64,000 bases of DNA from Prevotella sp. (lineage in GTDB: Bacteria; Bacteroidota; Bacteroidia; Bacteroidales; Bacteroidaceae). The stretch is taken from positions 1 through 64,000 of the forward strand of contig JAHAZN010000076.1 of NCBI GenBank assembly GCA_018385335.1, given 5' to 3'. Both the position numbers and the translations under genes were made by a program. Below are positions 9,517 to 18,945 of this stretch, one piece after another; the stretch's first letter is position 1; every line of letters starts with the position of its first letter. The notes below the pieces were generated by a model. The model did not search any database. It saw only the letters and a list, made by a program, of their open reading frames with translations, and was not told where the DNA came from.

Positions 9517-12500
9517 ATGATGCAAGATTTCGTTCATCTTCACGTACATACCTACTACTCTATCCTCGACGGACAGTCGAAGATTTCAAAGCTCGTTGAC
9601 AAAGCTGTTGCCAACGGCATGCGTGGCATGGCTATCACTGATCATGGCGACATGTTTGGCATCAAAGAGTTCTTCGACTACTGCAACGACATCAACAAAG
9701 GAAGGAAAAAGGAGGGATTGGAGCCCTTCAAACCTATCTTCGGATGCGAGATGTATGTAGCACGCCACCGTAAAGAGGACAAAATCAAAGAGAATGGCGA
9801 CCGCAGCGGCTACCATCTCATCGTGTTAGCCAAGAACTATCAGGGGTATAAGAACCTCATCAAACTTGTTTCCAACTCATGGATTGACGGATTCTATATG
9901 CGTCCGCGCACCGACAGGTATGACCTGGAAAAATATCATGAGGGACTCATCGTCTGCTCGGCATGTATCGCCGGCGAGGTGCCGGCCAAACTGCTGGGTA
10001 GCAAGGCTGAGAGGGGGATAGCTCCTACGGAAGAGGTGAAGAGAAAACGCATGGAAGAGGCGATAGAAGCAGCTAAATGGTATAAGAGTATCTTCGGCGA
10101 CGACTATTACCTCGAACTGCAACGTCATGAGGTAAAGAACCTTCAACAGCGAGCAAACAGAGAGGTGTTCCCACTGCAACAGAAGGCTAACGAGGGACTG
10201 ATAGAGATCGCGCGACAGCTGGATATCAAACTGATATGCAGCAACGACGTTCACTTCGTTGATGAAGAGAATGCGGAGGCCCATGACCACCTGCTCTGTC
10301 TCTCCACAGGCAAGGACCTCGACGACCCCTCACGTATGCTCTATACCAAACAGGAATGGTTTAAGACGCGTGAGGAGATGAACGAGGTGTTTGCAGATAT
10401 CCCTGAGGCCCTGGCCAACACCACTGAGATATTAGATAAGGTTGAGTTCTACTCCTTAGAGCACGACCCTATCATGCCGTTCTTCCCCATCCCTGAGGAT
10501 TTCGGTACGGAGGAAGAGTGGCGACAGCGGTTCTCTGAACAGGACCTCTTCCGCGAATTTACCTCCGACGAGAACGGAGAGAACCCCTTGCCGCAGGAAG
10601 AGGGAGAGAAGAAGATAGCCAAACTGGGCGGCTATGACAAACTCTATAGAATAAAGTTTGAGGCCGACTATCTGCAGAAGTTAGCTTATGAAGGGGCAAG
10701 GAAGAGGTATGGCGACGAACTGAGCAAAGAGGTGGACGACCGCATCCGCTTCGAACTGCATATCATGAAGACGATGGGATTCCCCGGCTATTTCCTCATC
10801 GTGCAGGACTTCATTAACTCTGCCCGAGACGAGTTGGGCGTGATGGTAGGACCCGGACGTGGGTCGGCTGCTGGTTCTGTGGTAGCCTACTGCCTCGGCA
10901 TCACGAAGATAGACCCACTGAAATACGACCTGCTGTTTGAGCGTTTCCTTAACCCTGACCGTATCTCACTGCCGGATATCGATACCGACTTCGATGATGA
11001 CGGACGCGGCAAGGTGCTCAAATGGGTGGAGGAGAAATATGGACCGGAGAACTGTGCCCATATCATCACCTACCAGAGTATGGCAACAAAAAACTCCATC
11101 AAAGACGTGGGACGCGTGGAGAAACTGCCTCTCGCCATGACCAACGCACTATGTAAGGCCATCCCCGAGAAACTCCCCGATGGCAAGAAGATGAACCTCC
11201 CCAACGCCATCGCCTGCACTCCTGAGCTCAGAGACGCAGAAGCCTCCAACGACCCTCTGCTGAGCAACACCATCAAATATGCCAAGATGCTGGAGGGCAC
11301 AGTGAGAGGAACGGGCATCCATGCCTGTGGCTTCATCATCTGCCGCGACCCCATCAGCGACTGGGTGCCTGTGTCAACGGCTGATGACCCCGACTTCAAG
11401 GGAGTGAAGACCAACTGTACACAGTATGACGGACATGTGATAGAATCTACGGGACTCATCAAGATGGACTTCCTCGGACTGAAGACGCTCTCGGAGATGA
11501 AGGAGGCCGTGGCACTCATCAAGCGCACCAAAGGCGTGGACATCGACCTCGATAATATCCCTATCGACGACCCCAAAACCTATCAGCTCTATCAGGAGGG
11601 ACGCACCATAGGTACCTTCCAGTTTGAGTCGGCAGGCATGCAGAAGTATCTGCGTGAACTGCAGCCCACGGTGTTTGAAGACCTCATCGCCATGAACGCC
11701 CTCTACCGTCCGGGACCTATGGACTATATCCCCTCGTTCATCGCCCGTAAGACGGGAAGGGAACCTATCAGCTATGATATCCCCTGCATGGAGAAATACC
11801 TCAAGGACACCTACGGTATCACTGTCTATCAGGAGCAGGTGATGCTCCTCTCACGACAGTTGGCCGATTTCACCCGCGGTGAGAGCGATGCTCTGCGTAA
11901 GGCCATGGGAAAGAAGAAGAAGGCCATCGTAGATGCCATGAAACCGAAATTTATCGAGGGCGGAAAGAAAAATGGACACGACCCTGCCGTACTTGAGAAG
12001 ATATGGGGCGACTGGGAGAAATTTGCTTCCTATGCCTTCAACAAGAGTCATGCCGCCTGCTATTCCTGGGTGGCCTTCCAGACGGCTTACCTCAAAGCCA
12101 ACTACCCCGCTGAGTTCATGGCTGCCATCATGAGCAGGAGGAAGGATGATATCAAGGAAATCACCAAACTCATGGACGAGTGTAAGGCTATGGGGATAGA
12201 GACACTCTGCCCCGATGTCAACGAGAGTCTGGAGAAATTTGCTGTGAATGCAAAGGGAGAGATACGCTTCGGGCTTGGCGCAATCAAGGGCGTGGGCGCT
12301 GCTGCCTCTATCTCTATCATCGAAGAGCGTGAGAAGAACGGTGCCTATAAGAATATCTTCGACTTTGCCCAGCGCACCAACTATAACACCACCAACAGGA
12401 AGGTGTTTGAGAGCTTGGTGCTCAGCGGCGCCTTCGACAGTTTCTCCGATCTCAAAAGAGAAGACTATTTTGCTGTCAATGCCAAGGGTGAGGCCTTCCT

Positions 12501-13278
12501 CGATACGCTCTGCCGCTATGGACAGCTCTATCAGACGAACAAAAACTCCATGGAGAACTCGCTCTTCGGAGGTTTTGAGGAGATAGAGATAGCCACACCT
12601 CCCATTATCAAAGGCGAACAGTGGAGCGCCATAGAGCGACTGAACAGAGAGCGCGACTATGTGGGTATCTACCTCTCCTCACACCCCTTGGAGGAATATC
12701 AGGTGATACTCAAACACATGTGCAACACGCGGTGTGCCGACCTGAGCGACCTGAGTAAGCTCACCGACCGCGAGGAGGTGGTCCTCGGAGGTATCGTCAC
12801 CGGTGTGAAATCGAAATTTACAAAGAACGGCAAACCCTGTGGCTTCGTCACCATAGAGGACTTCGACGGCAATGGCGAACTGGCGATGTTTGGCGAAGAG
12901 TGGGGACGCTGGAGCGGGATGTTCACAGAAGGAAGTACGGTGTATATCACCGCCAAATGTCAGCAGCGTTACCGCGACAGCAACTTCTACGACCTGCGCC
13001 TGCAGAAGGTGGAATACCTGCAGTCGGTAAAGGAACGAGCCATCTCAAGCATCACCATCACCCTCTTTGCCGACCTCATCGACGAGCAGGTCATCACCGA
13101 ACTATGCGAGTTCGTACGTCAGAATACAGGCAACGCACAGGTGCGCTTCCAGTTGCAAGACAGCACAGGAAAGAACCATGTGATGCTGCGGAGCAAGAAC
13201 TACAGTGTGGATGTGACCAAACAGCTCATCGAATTTATCGAAGACCACCTTGAGGTGATGAACTACCACATCAACTGA
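9517..13278 (+). CDS. dnaE: DNA polymerase III subunit alpha
   Basis: PHP domain FVHLHVHTYYSILDG; GPGRGSAAGS; PDIDTDFDDDGR; track start 9514 is a TTG, ATG at 9517. Confidence 0.97.
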   Translation: MMQDFVHLHVHTYYSILDGQSKISKLVDKAVANGMRGMAITDHGDMFGIKEFFDYCNDINKGRKKEGLEPFKPIFGCEMYVARHRKEDKIKENGDRSGYHLIVLAKNYQGYKNLIKLVSNSWIDGFYMRPRTDRYDLEKYHEGLIVCSACIAGEVPAKLLGSKAERGIAPTEEVKRKRMEEAIEAAKWYKSIFGDDYYLELQRHEVKNLQQRANREVFPLQQKANEGLIEIARQLDIKLICSNDVHFVDEENAEAHDHLLCLSTGKDLDDPSRMLYTKQEWFKTREEMNEVFADIPEALANTTEILDKVEFYSLEHDPIMPFFPIPEDFGTEEEWRQRFSEQDLFREFTSDENGENPLPQEEGEKKIAKLGGYDKLYRIKFEADYLQKLAYEGARKRYGDELSKEVDDRIRFELHIMKTMGFPGYFLIVQDFINSARDELGVMVGPGRGSAAGSVVAYCLGITKIDPLKYDLLFERFLNPDRISLPDIDTDFDDDGRGKVLKWVEEKYGPENCAHIITYQSMATKNSIKDVGRVEKLPLAMTNALCKAIPEKLPDGKKMNLPNAIACTPELRDAEASNDPLLSNTIKYAKMLEGTVRGTGIHACGFIICRDPISDWVPVSTADDPDFKGVKTNCTQYDGHVIESTGLIKMDFLGLKTLSEMKEAVALIKRTKGVDIDLDNIPIDDPKTYQLYQEGRTIGTFQFESAGMQKYLRELQPTVFEDLIAMNALYRPGPMDYIPSFIARKTGREPISYDIPCMEKYLKDTYGITVYQEQVMLLSRQLADFTRGESDALRKAMGKKKKAIVDAMKPKFIEGGKKNGHDPAVLEKIWGDWEKFASYAFNKSHAACYSWVAFQTAYLKANYPAEFMAAIMSRRKDDIKEITKLMDECKAMGIETLCPDVNESLEKFAVNAKGEIRFGLGAIKGVGAAASISIIEEREKNGAYKNIFDFAQRTNYNTTNRKVFESLVLSGAFDSFSDLKREDYFAVNAKGEAFLDTLCRYGQLYQTNKNSMENSLFGGFEEIEIATPPIIKGEQWSAIERLNRERDYVGIYLSSHPLEEYQVILKHMCNTRCADLSDLSKLTDREEVVLGGIVTGVKSKFTKNGKPCGFVTIEDFDGNGELAMFGEEWGRWSGMFTEGSTVYITAKCQQRYRDSNFYDLRLQKVEYLQSVKERAISSITITLFADLIDEQVITELCEFVRQNTGNAQVRFQLQDSTGKNHVMLRSKNYSVDVTKQLIEFIEDHLEVMNYHIN

Positions 13279-13330
13279 CATAGAAATCATTTATCAAATT
13301 ATTAACATAACAACAAAAAACGAAAAAACA

Positions 13331-13645
13331 ATGGAAACAGTTATCACATCTGAAAACTTTGAGACACTGAAGAATGGCAGCCAGCCTTTAGTTGTTGACT
13401 TCTGGGCTACATGGTGCGGTCCCTGCCGCATGATTGCTCCCATCGTAGAGGAGCTTGCCAAAGAATATGACGGTAAGATTGCCGTGGGCAAATGTGACGT
13501 AGAGGAGAACGATGAGCTCGCCGCTGAATATGGCATCCGCAACATCCCCACCATCCTCTTCTTCAAGGAGGGCAAACTGGTTGATAAGATTGTAGGTGCT
13601 GTATCAAAGCCCAAACTGCAAGAGAAATTTGAGTCCCTGCTCTAA
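13331..13645 (+). CDS. trxA: Thioredoxin
   Basis: VVDFWATWCGPCRMIAPIVEE. Confidence 0.97.
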   Translation: METVITSENFETLKNGSQPLVVDFWATWCGPCRMIAPIVEELAKEYDGKIAVGKCDVEENDELAAEYGIRNIPTILFFKEGKLVDKIVGAVSKPKLQEKFESLL

Positions 13646-13658
13646 GTCGTCACCCATC

Positions 13659-13988
13659 ATGGCAACAATCGACGAAGAACTGCTCCTCGACGACGAGGAG
13701 AATGCCCGTGAACTGGCATTCATCAGAGAGCAGCTCCCCGCTGAGCTGAAAGACAAATACTCCGATGACGACCTGCTCTATATGATGAGCACCATCGTGG
13801 ATTATTACTACACGAGCGGTGTGCTCGAGCAGGAGGCTGACGACGAGGGGTGCGTGGATATCGACCTACAGAAAGTGGCCGACTACGTATGTGCACAGGC
13901 AAAGAAAGAGGGACGAGGTGACTACCTTGCCGACGAGGTATTCTTCGTGGCACAGGCAGACATCGATTTCCAAGAAGAAAATTGCTAA
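13659..13988 (+). CDS. Conserved acidic hypothetical protein
   Basis: MATIDEELLLDDEENARELAFIREQLPAELKDKYSDDDLLYMMSTIVDYYY; ATG at 13659 rather than the track start, which overlaps trxA. Confidence 0.6.
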   Translation: MATIDEELLLDDEENARELAFIREQLPAELKDKYSDDDLLYMMSTIVDYYYTSGVLEQEADDEGCVDIDLQKVADYVCAQAKKEGRGDYLADEVFFVAQADIDFQEENC

Positions 13989-13993
13989 ACCTT

Positions 13994-14046
13994 AATAACT
14001 TTCGGCAGAATGTGAGTACAATATTTTGCTGAAAGTTATTTTTTTT
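13994..14046 (+). terminator. Intrinsic terminator after trxA-hypothetical unit
   Basis: AATAACTTTCGGCA / TGCTGAAAGTTATT then TTTTTT. Confidence 0.75.
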
Positions 14047-14047
14047 A

Positions 14048-14055
14048 TACTTTTG
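14048..14055 (+). promoter_or_regulatory. -7 element TACTTTTG for the SLC13 permease
   Basis: TAnnTTTG match, 84 nt upstream of ATG 14140. Confidence 0.5.
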
Positions 14056-14139
14056 CAAATCAATTGACTTGACGCACTTACTAATGATAAATAGGCGATT
14101 TATAAGCAATTAACTAACGAATAAGTATCAATATCCATT

Positions 14140-15651
14140 ATGTTTAAATCATTTCATGGCTTTCATATCCTGGACGCCCTTCAAAAGGCTCGCAAGGCTC
14201 AGAAAGCAGCTCGACAGAAAGAGCGACAGCGCAGTGCTGCCATCAAGGCTGCCATCATTGCTTTCATCACGCTCTTAGTATGGAACCTTCCCTCAGACTG
14301 TTTTGGTATCGATGGACTCACCGTGGTGCAGCAACGCATCACCGCCATCTTTGTCTTTGCCACCGTGGCATGGATTTTAGAGGTGGTGCCAGCATGGGCC
14401 ACCTCGGTAACTGTCATCGGACTGCTCCTTATCTTCACCTCCGACAGCGGACTGGTGCTGATGTGCGACCCGGAGCAGGTGGGCACACTGCTCAGCTATA
14501 AGGCGGTGATGGCTACCTTTGCTGACCCGGTCATCATGCTCTTCATCGGAGGATTTATCCTGGCTATCGCTGCTGGAAAGACGGGCATTGATGCACAGCT
14601 GGCGAAGACACTGTTGCGCCCCTTCGGTAAGAAGAGCGAGAACGTGCTCCTCGGCTTCCTGCTCATCACAGGTCTGTTCTCGATGTTCGTTTCCAACACC
14701 GCCACAGCAGCCATGATGCTCACCTTCCTCTCCCCTGTCTTCAAACAGTTGCCTCCAGAGGGCAAGGGACGCATGGCGTTGGCTCTGAGCATCCCCATAG
14801 CTGCTAACCTCGGAGGAATGGGAACGCCTATCGGCACGCCGCCGAACACCATCGCACTGAAATATCTCAACGACCCAGAGGGCCTTAACCTCGGCATCGG
14901 CTTTGGTGAATGGATGATGTTTATGTTCCCCTTGGTCATCGTGCTTCTCGTCATCAGCTGGTTCATCCTGAAGACGATGTTCCCCTTCAGTCAGAAGACC
15001 ATCAGCCTGCAGATTGACGGTGAGATGCAGCACAACAGTAAGACCACCATCGTCATCATCACCTTCATCCTCACCATCCTCCTGTGGTTGCTCGACAGTG
15101 TCACAGGCATCAACTCTTATACTGTGGCACTCGTTCCCTTCGTTATCTTCGCTGTGACGGGTGTGATAGAACGTCGCGACTTGGAGGAGATCAACTGGTC
15201 GGTCATCTGGATGGTGGCAGGTGGTTTCGCTCTGGGCTATGCGCTCAACGCCTCGGGTTTGGCGAAGCAGGCGGTGTCAAGTATTCCTTTCGGCGACTTC
15301 TCGCCTGTGGTCATCCTTATCCTCGCTGCTCTTCTCTGCTACACCCTCTCCAACTTCATCAGCAACTCTGCTACGGCAGCACTTCTGATGCCTATCCTCA
15401 CCGTTGTCTGCTTGGCGATGGGAGATAAGTTGGATATCATCGGTGGTACGTCAACAGTGCTCATCATCGTGGCTGTGGCTGCATCGAGTGCGATGGTATT
15501 ACCCATCTCCACGCCTCCTAACGCCCTGGCTTTTGCCACCAACCTCATCTCGCAGAAGGACATGGCGCGGGTGGGACTGATTGTCGGTCTGCTCTCCATG
15601 GTATCTGGAGGTATCCTCCTCTATCTCCTCGGCACAGCACATATCATATAA
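14140..15651 (+). CDS. SLC13/DASS-family permease
   Basis: Multi-TM; FVSNTATAAMML, GTPIGTPPNTIALKYL and SNSATAALLMPI motifs. Confidence 0.88.
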   Translation: MFKSFHGFHILDALQKARKAQKAARQKERQRSAAIKAAIIAFITLLVWNLPSDCFGIDGLTVVQQRITAIFVFATVAWILEVVPAWATSVTVIGLLLIFTSDSGLVLMCDPEQVGTLLSYKAVMATFADPVIMLFIGGFILAIAAGKTGIDAQLAKTLLRPFGKKSENVLLGFLLITGLFSMFVSNTATAAMMLTFLSPVFKQLPPEGKGRMALALSIPIAANLGGMGTPIGTPPNTIALKYLNDPEGLNLGIGFGEWMMFMFPLVIVLLVISWFILKTMFPFSQKTISLQIDGEMQHNSKTTIVIITFILTILLWLLDSVTGINSYTVALVPFVIFAVTGVIERRDLEEINWSVIWMVAGGFALGYALNASGLAKQAVSSIPFGDFSPVVILILAALLCYTLSNFISNSATAALLMPILTVVCLAMGDKLDIIGGTSTVLIIVAVAASSAMVLPISTPPNALAFATNLISQKDMARVGLIVGLLSMVSGGILLYLLGTAHII

Positions 15652-15674
15652 GTATCACGCACCATAGTGCTCTC

Positions 15675-15717
15675 AAGGGGGTGTATCAAAATTCAACATT
15701 TTGTTACACCTCCTTTT
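15675..15717 (+). terminator. Intrinsic terminator after SLC13 permease
   Basis: AAGGGGGTGTATCAAAAT / ATTTTGTTACACCTCCTTTT hairpin with T-rich flank. Confidence 0.75.
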
Positions 15718-15774
15718 CTTATTTCTCTCAACCCACCCTACACTACAGCAACACAACAGCATGGCGGTAACTAT

Positions 15775-15955
15775 GCGCGCTTTCGTAACCTGCGCATCGC
15801 CCAGAAACACATCGGATGGTGCTAACCTGCGCCCTGCAAGGGCAACCTGCACATAGCCCAGGGCAAGCGAAGCGGCGCCCTGGGTGAATGTAGCGAAGGG
15901 ACATCACGCCCTGAACCGAAGGTCGCCGGTAAAGGCAAAGGGCAAAAGCGTTAAG
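15775..15955. repeat. Multi-stem palindromic intergenic element (candidate dispersed repeat)
   Basis: GCCCTgcaAGGGC at 15831-15843; CCCAGGGC(15857-15864)/GCCCTGGG(15877-15884); further GCCCT...AGGGC at 15908-15942. Confidence 0.5.
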
Positions 15956-16027
15956 AATCAAGGGAATGCATCATCTAATCCATTGCTCATATATATGATA
16001 GCATATAAAAGTGATGAAGTCAGGTAC

Positions 16028-16062
16028 AAAAAAAACGTAGGGAGGAAACCCTACGTTTTTTT
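16028..16062. terminator. Bidirectional intrinsic terminator
   Basis: AAAAAAACGTAGGG-loop-CCCTACGTTTTTTT. Confidence 0.85.
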
Positions 16063-16089
16063 ATAGATAAATAGATGATTCGTTATTAC

Positions 16090-16260
16090 TTAGTCCTCCT
16101 CATCGCCCCACATGTCATAGCCACCGAGGTCAAAATCTTTAGCACCTGCGTCTATGCCTGGATTAGCGCTACCCTCACTTATTCCAGGTGATGCTGCCAT
16201 TAGTGCTTCATTATCGAGGTCGAATATTGTGAGTTCGGGTCTAAAATAAATCTTTTTCAT
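16090..16260 (-). CDS. 56-aa small peptide, not in ORF track
   Basis: MKKIYFRPELTIFDLDNEALMAASPGISEGSANPGIDAGAKDFDLGGYDMWGDEED read from the minus strand; lies between the 16293 CDS and a terminator. Confidence 0.75.
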   Translation of the reverse strand: MKKIYFRPELTIFDLDNEALMAASPGISEGSANPGIDAGAKDFDLGGYDMWGDEED

Positions 16261-16292
16261 TTTCTAATAATTATTTGTGTTATTGATTCACG

Positions 16293-18596
16293 TTATTTTA
16301 CCATCACCTTACGTACGCTACCATCGCTCATGCGCTGGATCTGTACACCCTTCTTCATGTGCTGCACGCTCTGGCCAGCCATGTTATACTTCATAGCAGG
16401 TGTGAGGATGGTCTCGTTGTTCTGCATATCAGAGATACCTGTGGTCTCCTCGAAGTTGATGCCCATCATGTTGGGTTTGGCTCCTTCTGAGTTCACAACG
16501 AGGTAAGCACGGAAAGCAGGGATATTAGGCTGCTTGTCGGTCTCCACCTTATAGAAGGCCAATGTACCTTCTTTCTTCTGGAGCACGTAGCTTCCCACAG
16601 GAGCCTGCTGCTTAGCATAGACACCTACGAGCTCTGTCTTTCCACTTTCCGAAGCAGCCACGGTCTTTGCCACAGTAGCAGAAGAAGCATAAACGGCGAG
16701 ACCTGTAGCCTCATCGAACTGGAGGAGGACAGCCTTGTTGGCAGGGATAGTGGTGATGCTCTTCATATTCAGCACACCGGCATTAACGCTCTCAATCTCC
16801 CAAGCCTTAACACCGGAAGGAACTGAAGCTTCGAAGGGCAGGCAGACAGTAGCCCATCCGTCATAACCCTTTGCATCTCTCGCTAACTTAGCAATAGTTG
16901 CAGTGAAGGCCACAGGAGCAGCGAAGTCGTTGGCATCCTTCAGAGAGAGGGAAGCACAAGAGTAGCTATCATCAGCACCCTTGATAAGCACGTTGTCTGG
17001 ATTGCTCAGCTTACCAGTGTTAGCGATCATCAGACAGTTGGGGTTGCCGGTAGTAATAGCTATCTTTTCTTCATTGGTCAAGCCGGTAGCATCGACGGAG
17101 GTGAGGGTTGGCTCATTGAGAGTAGTTTGAATATCATCTGTAGAACCAACTCCACTGATATAATAGTCACAATCTGCTTTTTTGAGGAGTTTCATGGAGG
17201 TGACGGTAACTTCTCCACCATTATAGCCCTTAATACAGTGAAGATGAGCATGTCCTTGATCTTTCACTATCTTAGTCAGGTCGATATAATAAGTATTATC
17301 TTCCTTCGTTTGATATTTCGCAATTGTCCAGTCTTTATTAAAGTCGAGCATCTTGGCCTGAGCAGGATCGGAATTATCATTACCGTCTTCTGTCTGTCGA
17401 TTGAAGCAACAACGAGGTTGACCAGCACTAACGGTAATGGCTAATTTGTCATAACCGGAAAGGTCTGCATAACATTTCCAAGCCACGTTACCATCTCCAT
17501 AAGGCATACCTGTAGATTCATTTAACACGTAGGCACATCCTGCTTGGGTTGGTGTTTCACCCGAGTAATTTTTAAACATTATAGCTGTTAGATTATCTGA
17601 TGGAGCATCCGTACCTGTCATTTTATCGCTATATCCATTATTAGGATCGCGAACATATGTTAATGAATGCCAGCTTAGCTTATTCCACTTGGTTGCAAAA
17701 CCTTTTTCAAAATCTCCATATGCAACTAAATTATCATCGGTTTCTTTAACTACAAGACAAACATCATCAATATAAAGGTCTCCACCAAAAGTTCCAAATT
17801 CCCAACCCAAACTATGAATATCACCTGCTGCAGTAAATTCACTTGTAAAAGACTGCCATTGTTCTGATACTTTAAAAGAACTAAGATATTGTGAAGTTTC
17901 ATTGCCATCTTCCTTATTGTACTTTGGCCAAAAACAAACCTCACAAGGCGAAGAGGACGATCTTAACCTCATTGTCAAAACATATTTCGTATCTTTCACC
18001 AATTTTTCTTCAAGATTGTAACGAATTTCCCAGTCCCAAATATTTGATTTTGCTTCTGGAGTAGTAATCTTAAGTGTATGGTTATTAGCGACAACCGGAG
18101 TTTCTGATAACTCTATCTTAGTAGAATGCCAATTTGGTTTTGTCCACTTTTCAGACAATCCTTCTTCGAAATCGCCTTTATCAATAAGGTTTTTTGAAGA
18201 ACCATCAGCTAACAATACGACGTCATCTATAAATATCTCACCAGCTAATTTACCCAATTCCAACTTAACGTTATTCAATTCACTCGTCGGAGTAAATTCC
18301 CAACTGTAATAGGTCCAATCATTGTAAGCCTTATAAGCTGTCAAGTACATGACATAATCTGTACCTGATGGCCAAAAACAGAATTCTCCAATTTTATCAG
18401 ACTTTAGTTTGAAGCTAAAAGTATACTTTACACCAGCTGCCAATGGCGTTTCTGGAATATAATGAAGCTCAGAATCCCAGACGTTAGCCCCCGCAGATTG
18501 AATAGTAAACTTCAGGCAATTATCAGCCGCCTGCACATTACCCCCCCCCAATACAATGAGAGCGAAAGCAATGAATAAATGTTTTAATTTTACCAT
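16293..18596 (-). CDS. Secreted protein with tandem carbohydrate-binding-module-like repeats
   Basis: Signal peptide; two related blocks ending EIFIDDVVLLADGS and DLYIDDVCLVVKET; C-terminal MKKGVQIQRMSDGSVRKVMVK typical of Bacteroidales secreted proteins. Confidence 0.7.
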   Translation of the reverse strand: MVKLKHLFIAFALIVLGGGNVQAADNCLKFTIQSAGANVWDSELHYIPETPLAAGVKYTFSFKLKSDKIGEFCFWPSGTDYVMYLTAYKAYNDWTYYSWEFTPTSELNNVKLELGKLAGEIFIDDVVLLADGSSKNLIDKGDFEEGLSEKWTKPNWHSTKIELSETPVVANNHTLKITTPEAKSNIWDWEIRYNLEEKLVKDTKYVLTMRLRSSSSPCEVCFWPKYNKEDGNETSQYLSSFKVSEQWQSFTSEFTAAGDIHSLGWEFGTFGGDLYIDDVCLVVKETDDNLVAYGDFEKGFATKWNKLSWHSLTYVRDPNNGYSDKMTGTDAPSDNLTAIMFKNYSGETPTQAGCAYVLNESTGMPYGDGNVAWKCYADLSGYDKLAITVSAGQPRCCFNRQTEDGNDNSDPAQAKMLDFNKDWTIAKYQTKEDNTYYIDLTKIVKDQGHAHLHCIKGYNGGEVTVTSMKLLKKADCDYYISGVGSTDDIQTTLNEPTLTSVDATGLTNEEKIAITTGNPNCLMIANTGKLSNPDNVLIKGADDSYSCASLSLKDANDFAAPVAFTATIAKLARDAKGYDGWATVCLPFEASVPSGVKAWEIESVNAGVLNMKSITTIPANKAVLLQFDEATGLAVYASSATVAKTVAASESGKTELVGVYAKQQAPVGSYVLQKKEGTLAFYKVETDKQPNIPAFRAYLVVNSEGAKPNMMGINFEETTGISDMQNNETILTPAMKYNMAGQSVQHMKKGVQIQRMSDGSVRKVMVK

Positions 18597-18690
18597 AATG
18601 TTAGATTTTTGTTATTGATATTAAGTTAATTGTATTTCATTCAGATTTGAGGCTTCTTGTTATTCACCAAAAGATCTTCCATACGCACGA

Positions 18691-18698
18691 CAAAGGTA
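18691..18698 (-). promoter_or_regulatory. -7 element TACCTTTG for the 16293..18596 CDS
   Basis: CAAAGGTA on + strand, ~95 nt upstream of start. Confidence 0.45.
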
Positions 18699-18907
18699 CA
18701 TGATATTATTCTAAGAAACTTTCGTTTTTGTCTTTTCAATTTTTCTTTTTGTTTCAAAACACAAGAAAACCCTCAACTACTGACTATTGACGACTGAGAT
18801 TGCTGAGAGCATAGAGAGGAAGAGTTTGCCTTGATCTCCATGGGGACAACCTTGCCACGGAGGGCAAGAACATAATTAAACGCCCTCTAATAAGTATCTC
18901 ATTGATC

Positions 18908-18941
18908 GAAAAAAGAGGTGCGACTTTTCGCCGCACCTCTT
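18908..18941 (-). terminator. Intrinsic terminator downstream of clpB
   Basis: AAGAGGTGCG / CGCACCTCTT stem immediately after the clpB stop; T-rich on minus strand. Confidence 0.75.
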
Positions 18942-18945
18942 CTAT

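Noticed and set aside
18776-18900. Possible small RNA or repeat (cttgccacggagggcaag stem)
   Set aside because: Only one short stem, no convincing promoter, and it sits next to the clpB terminator; not enough support.
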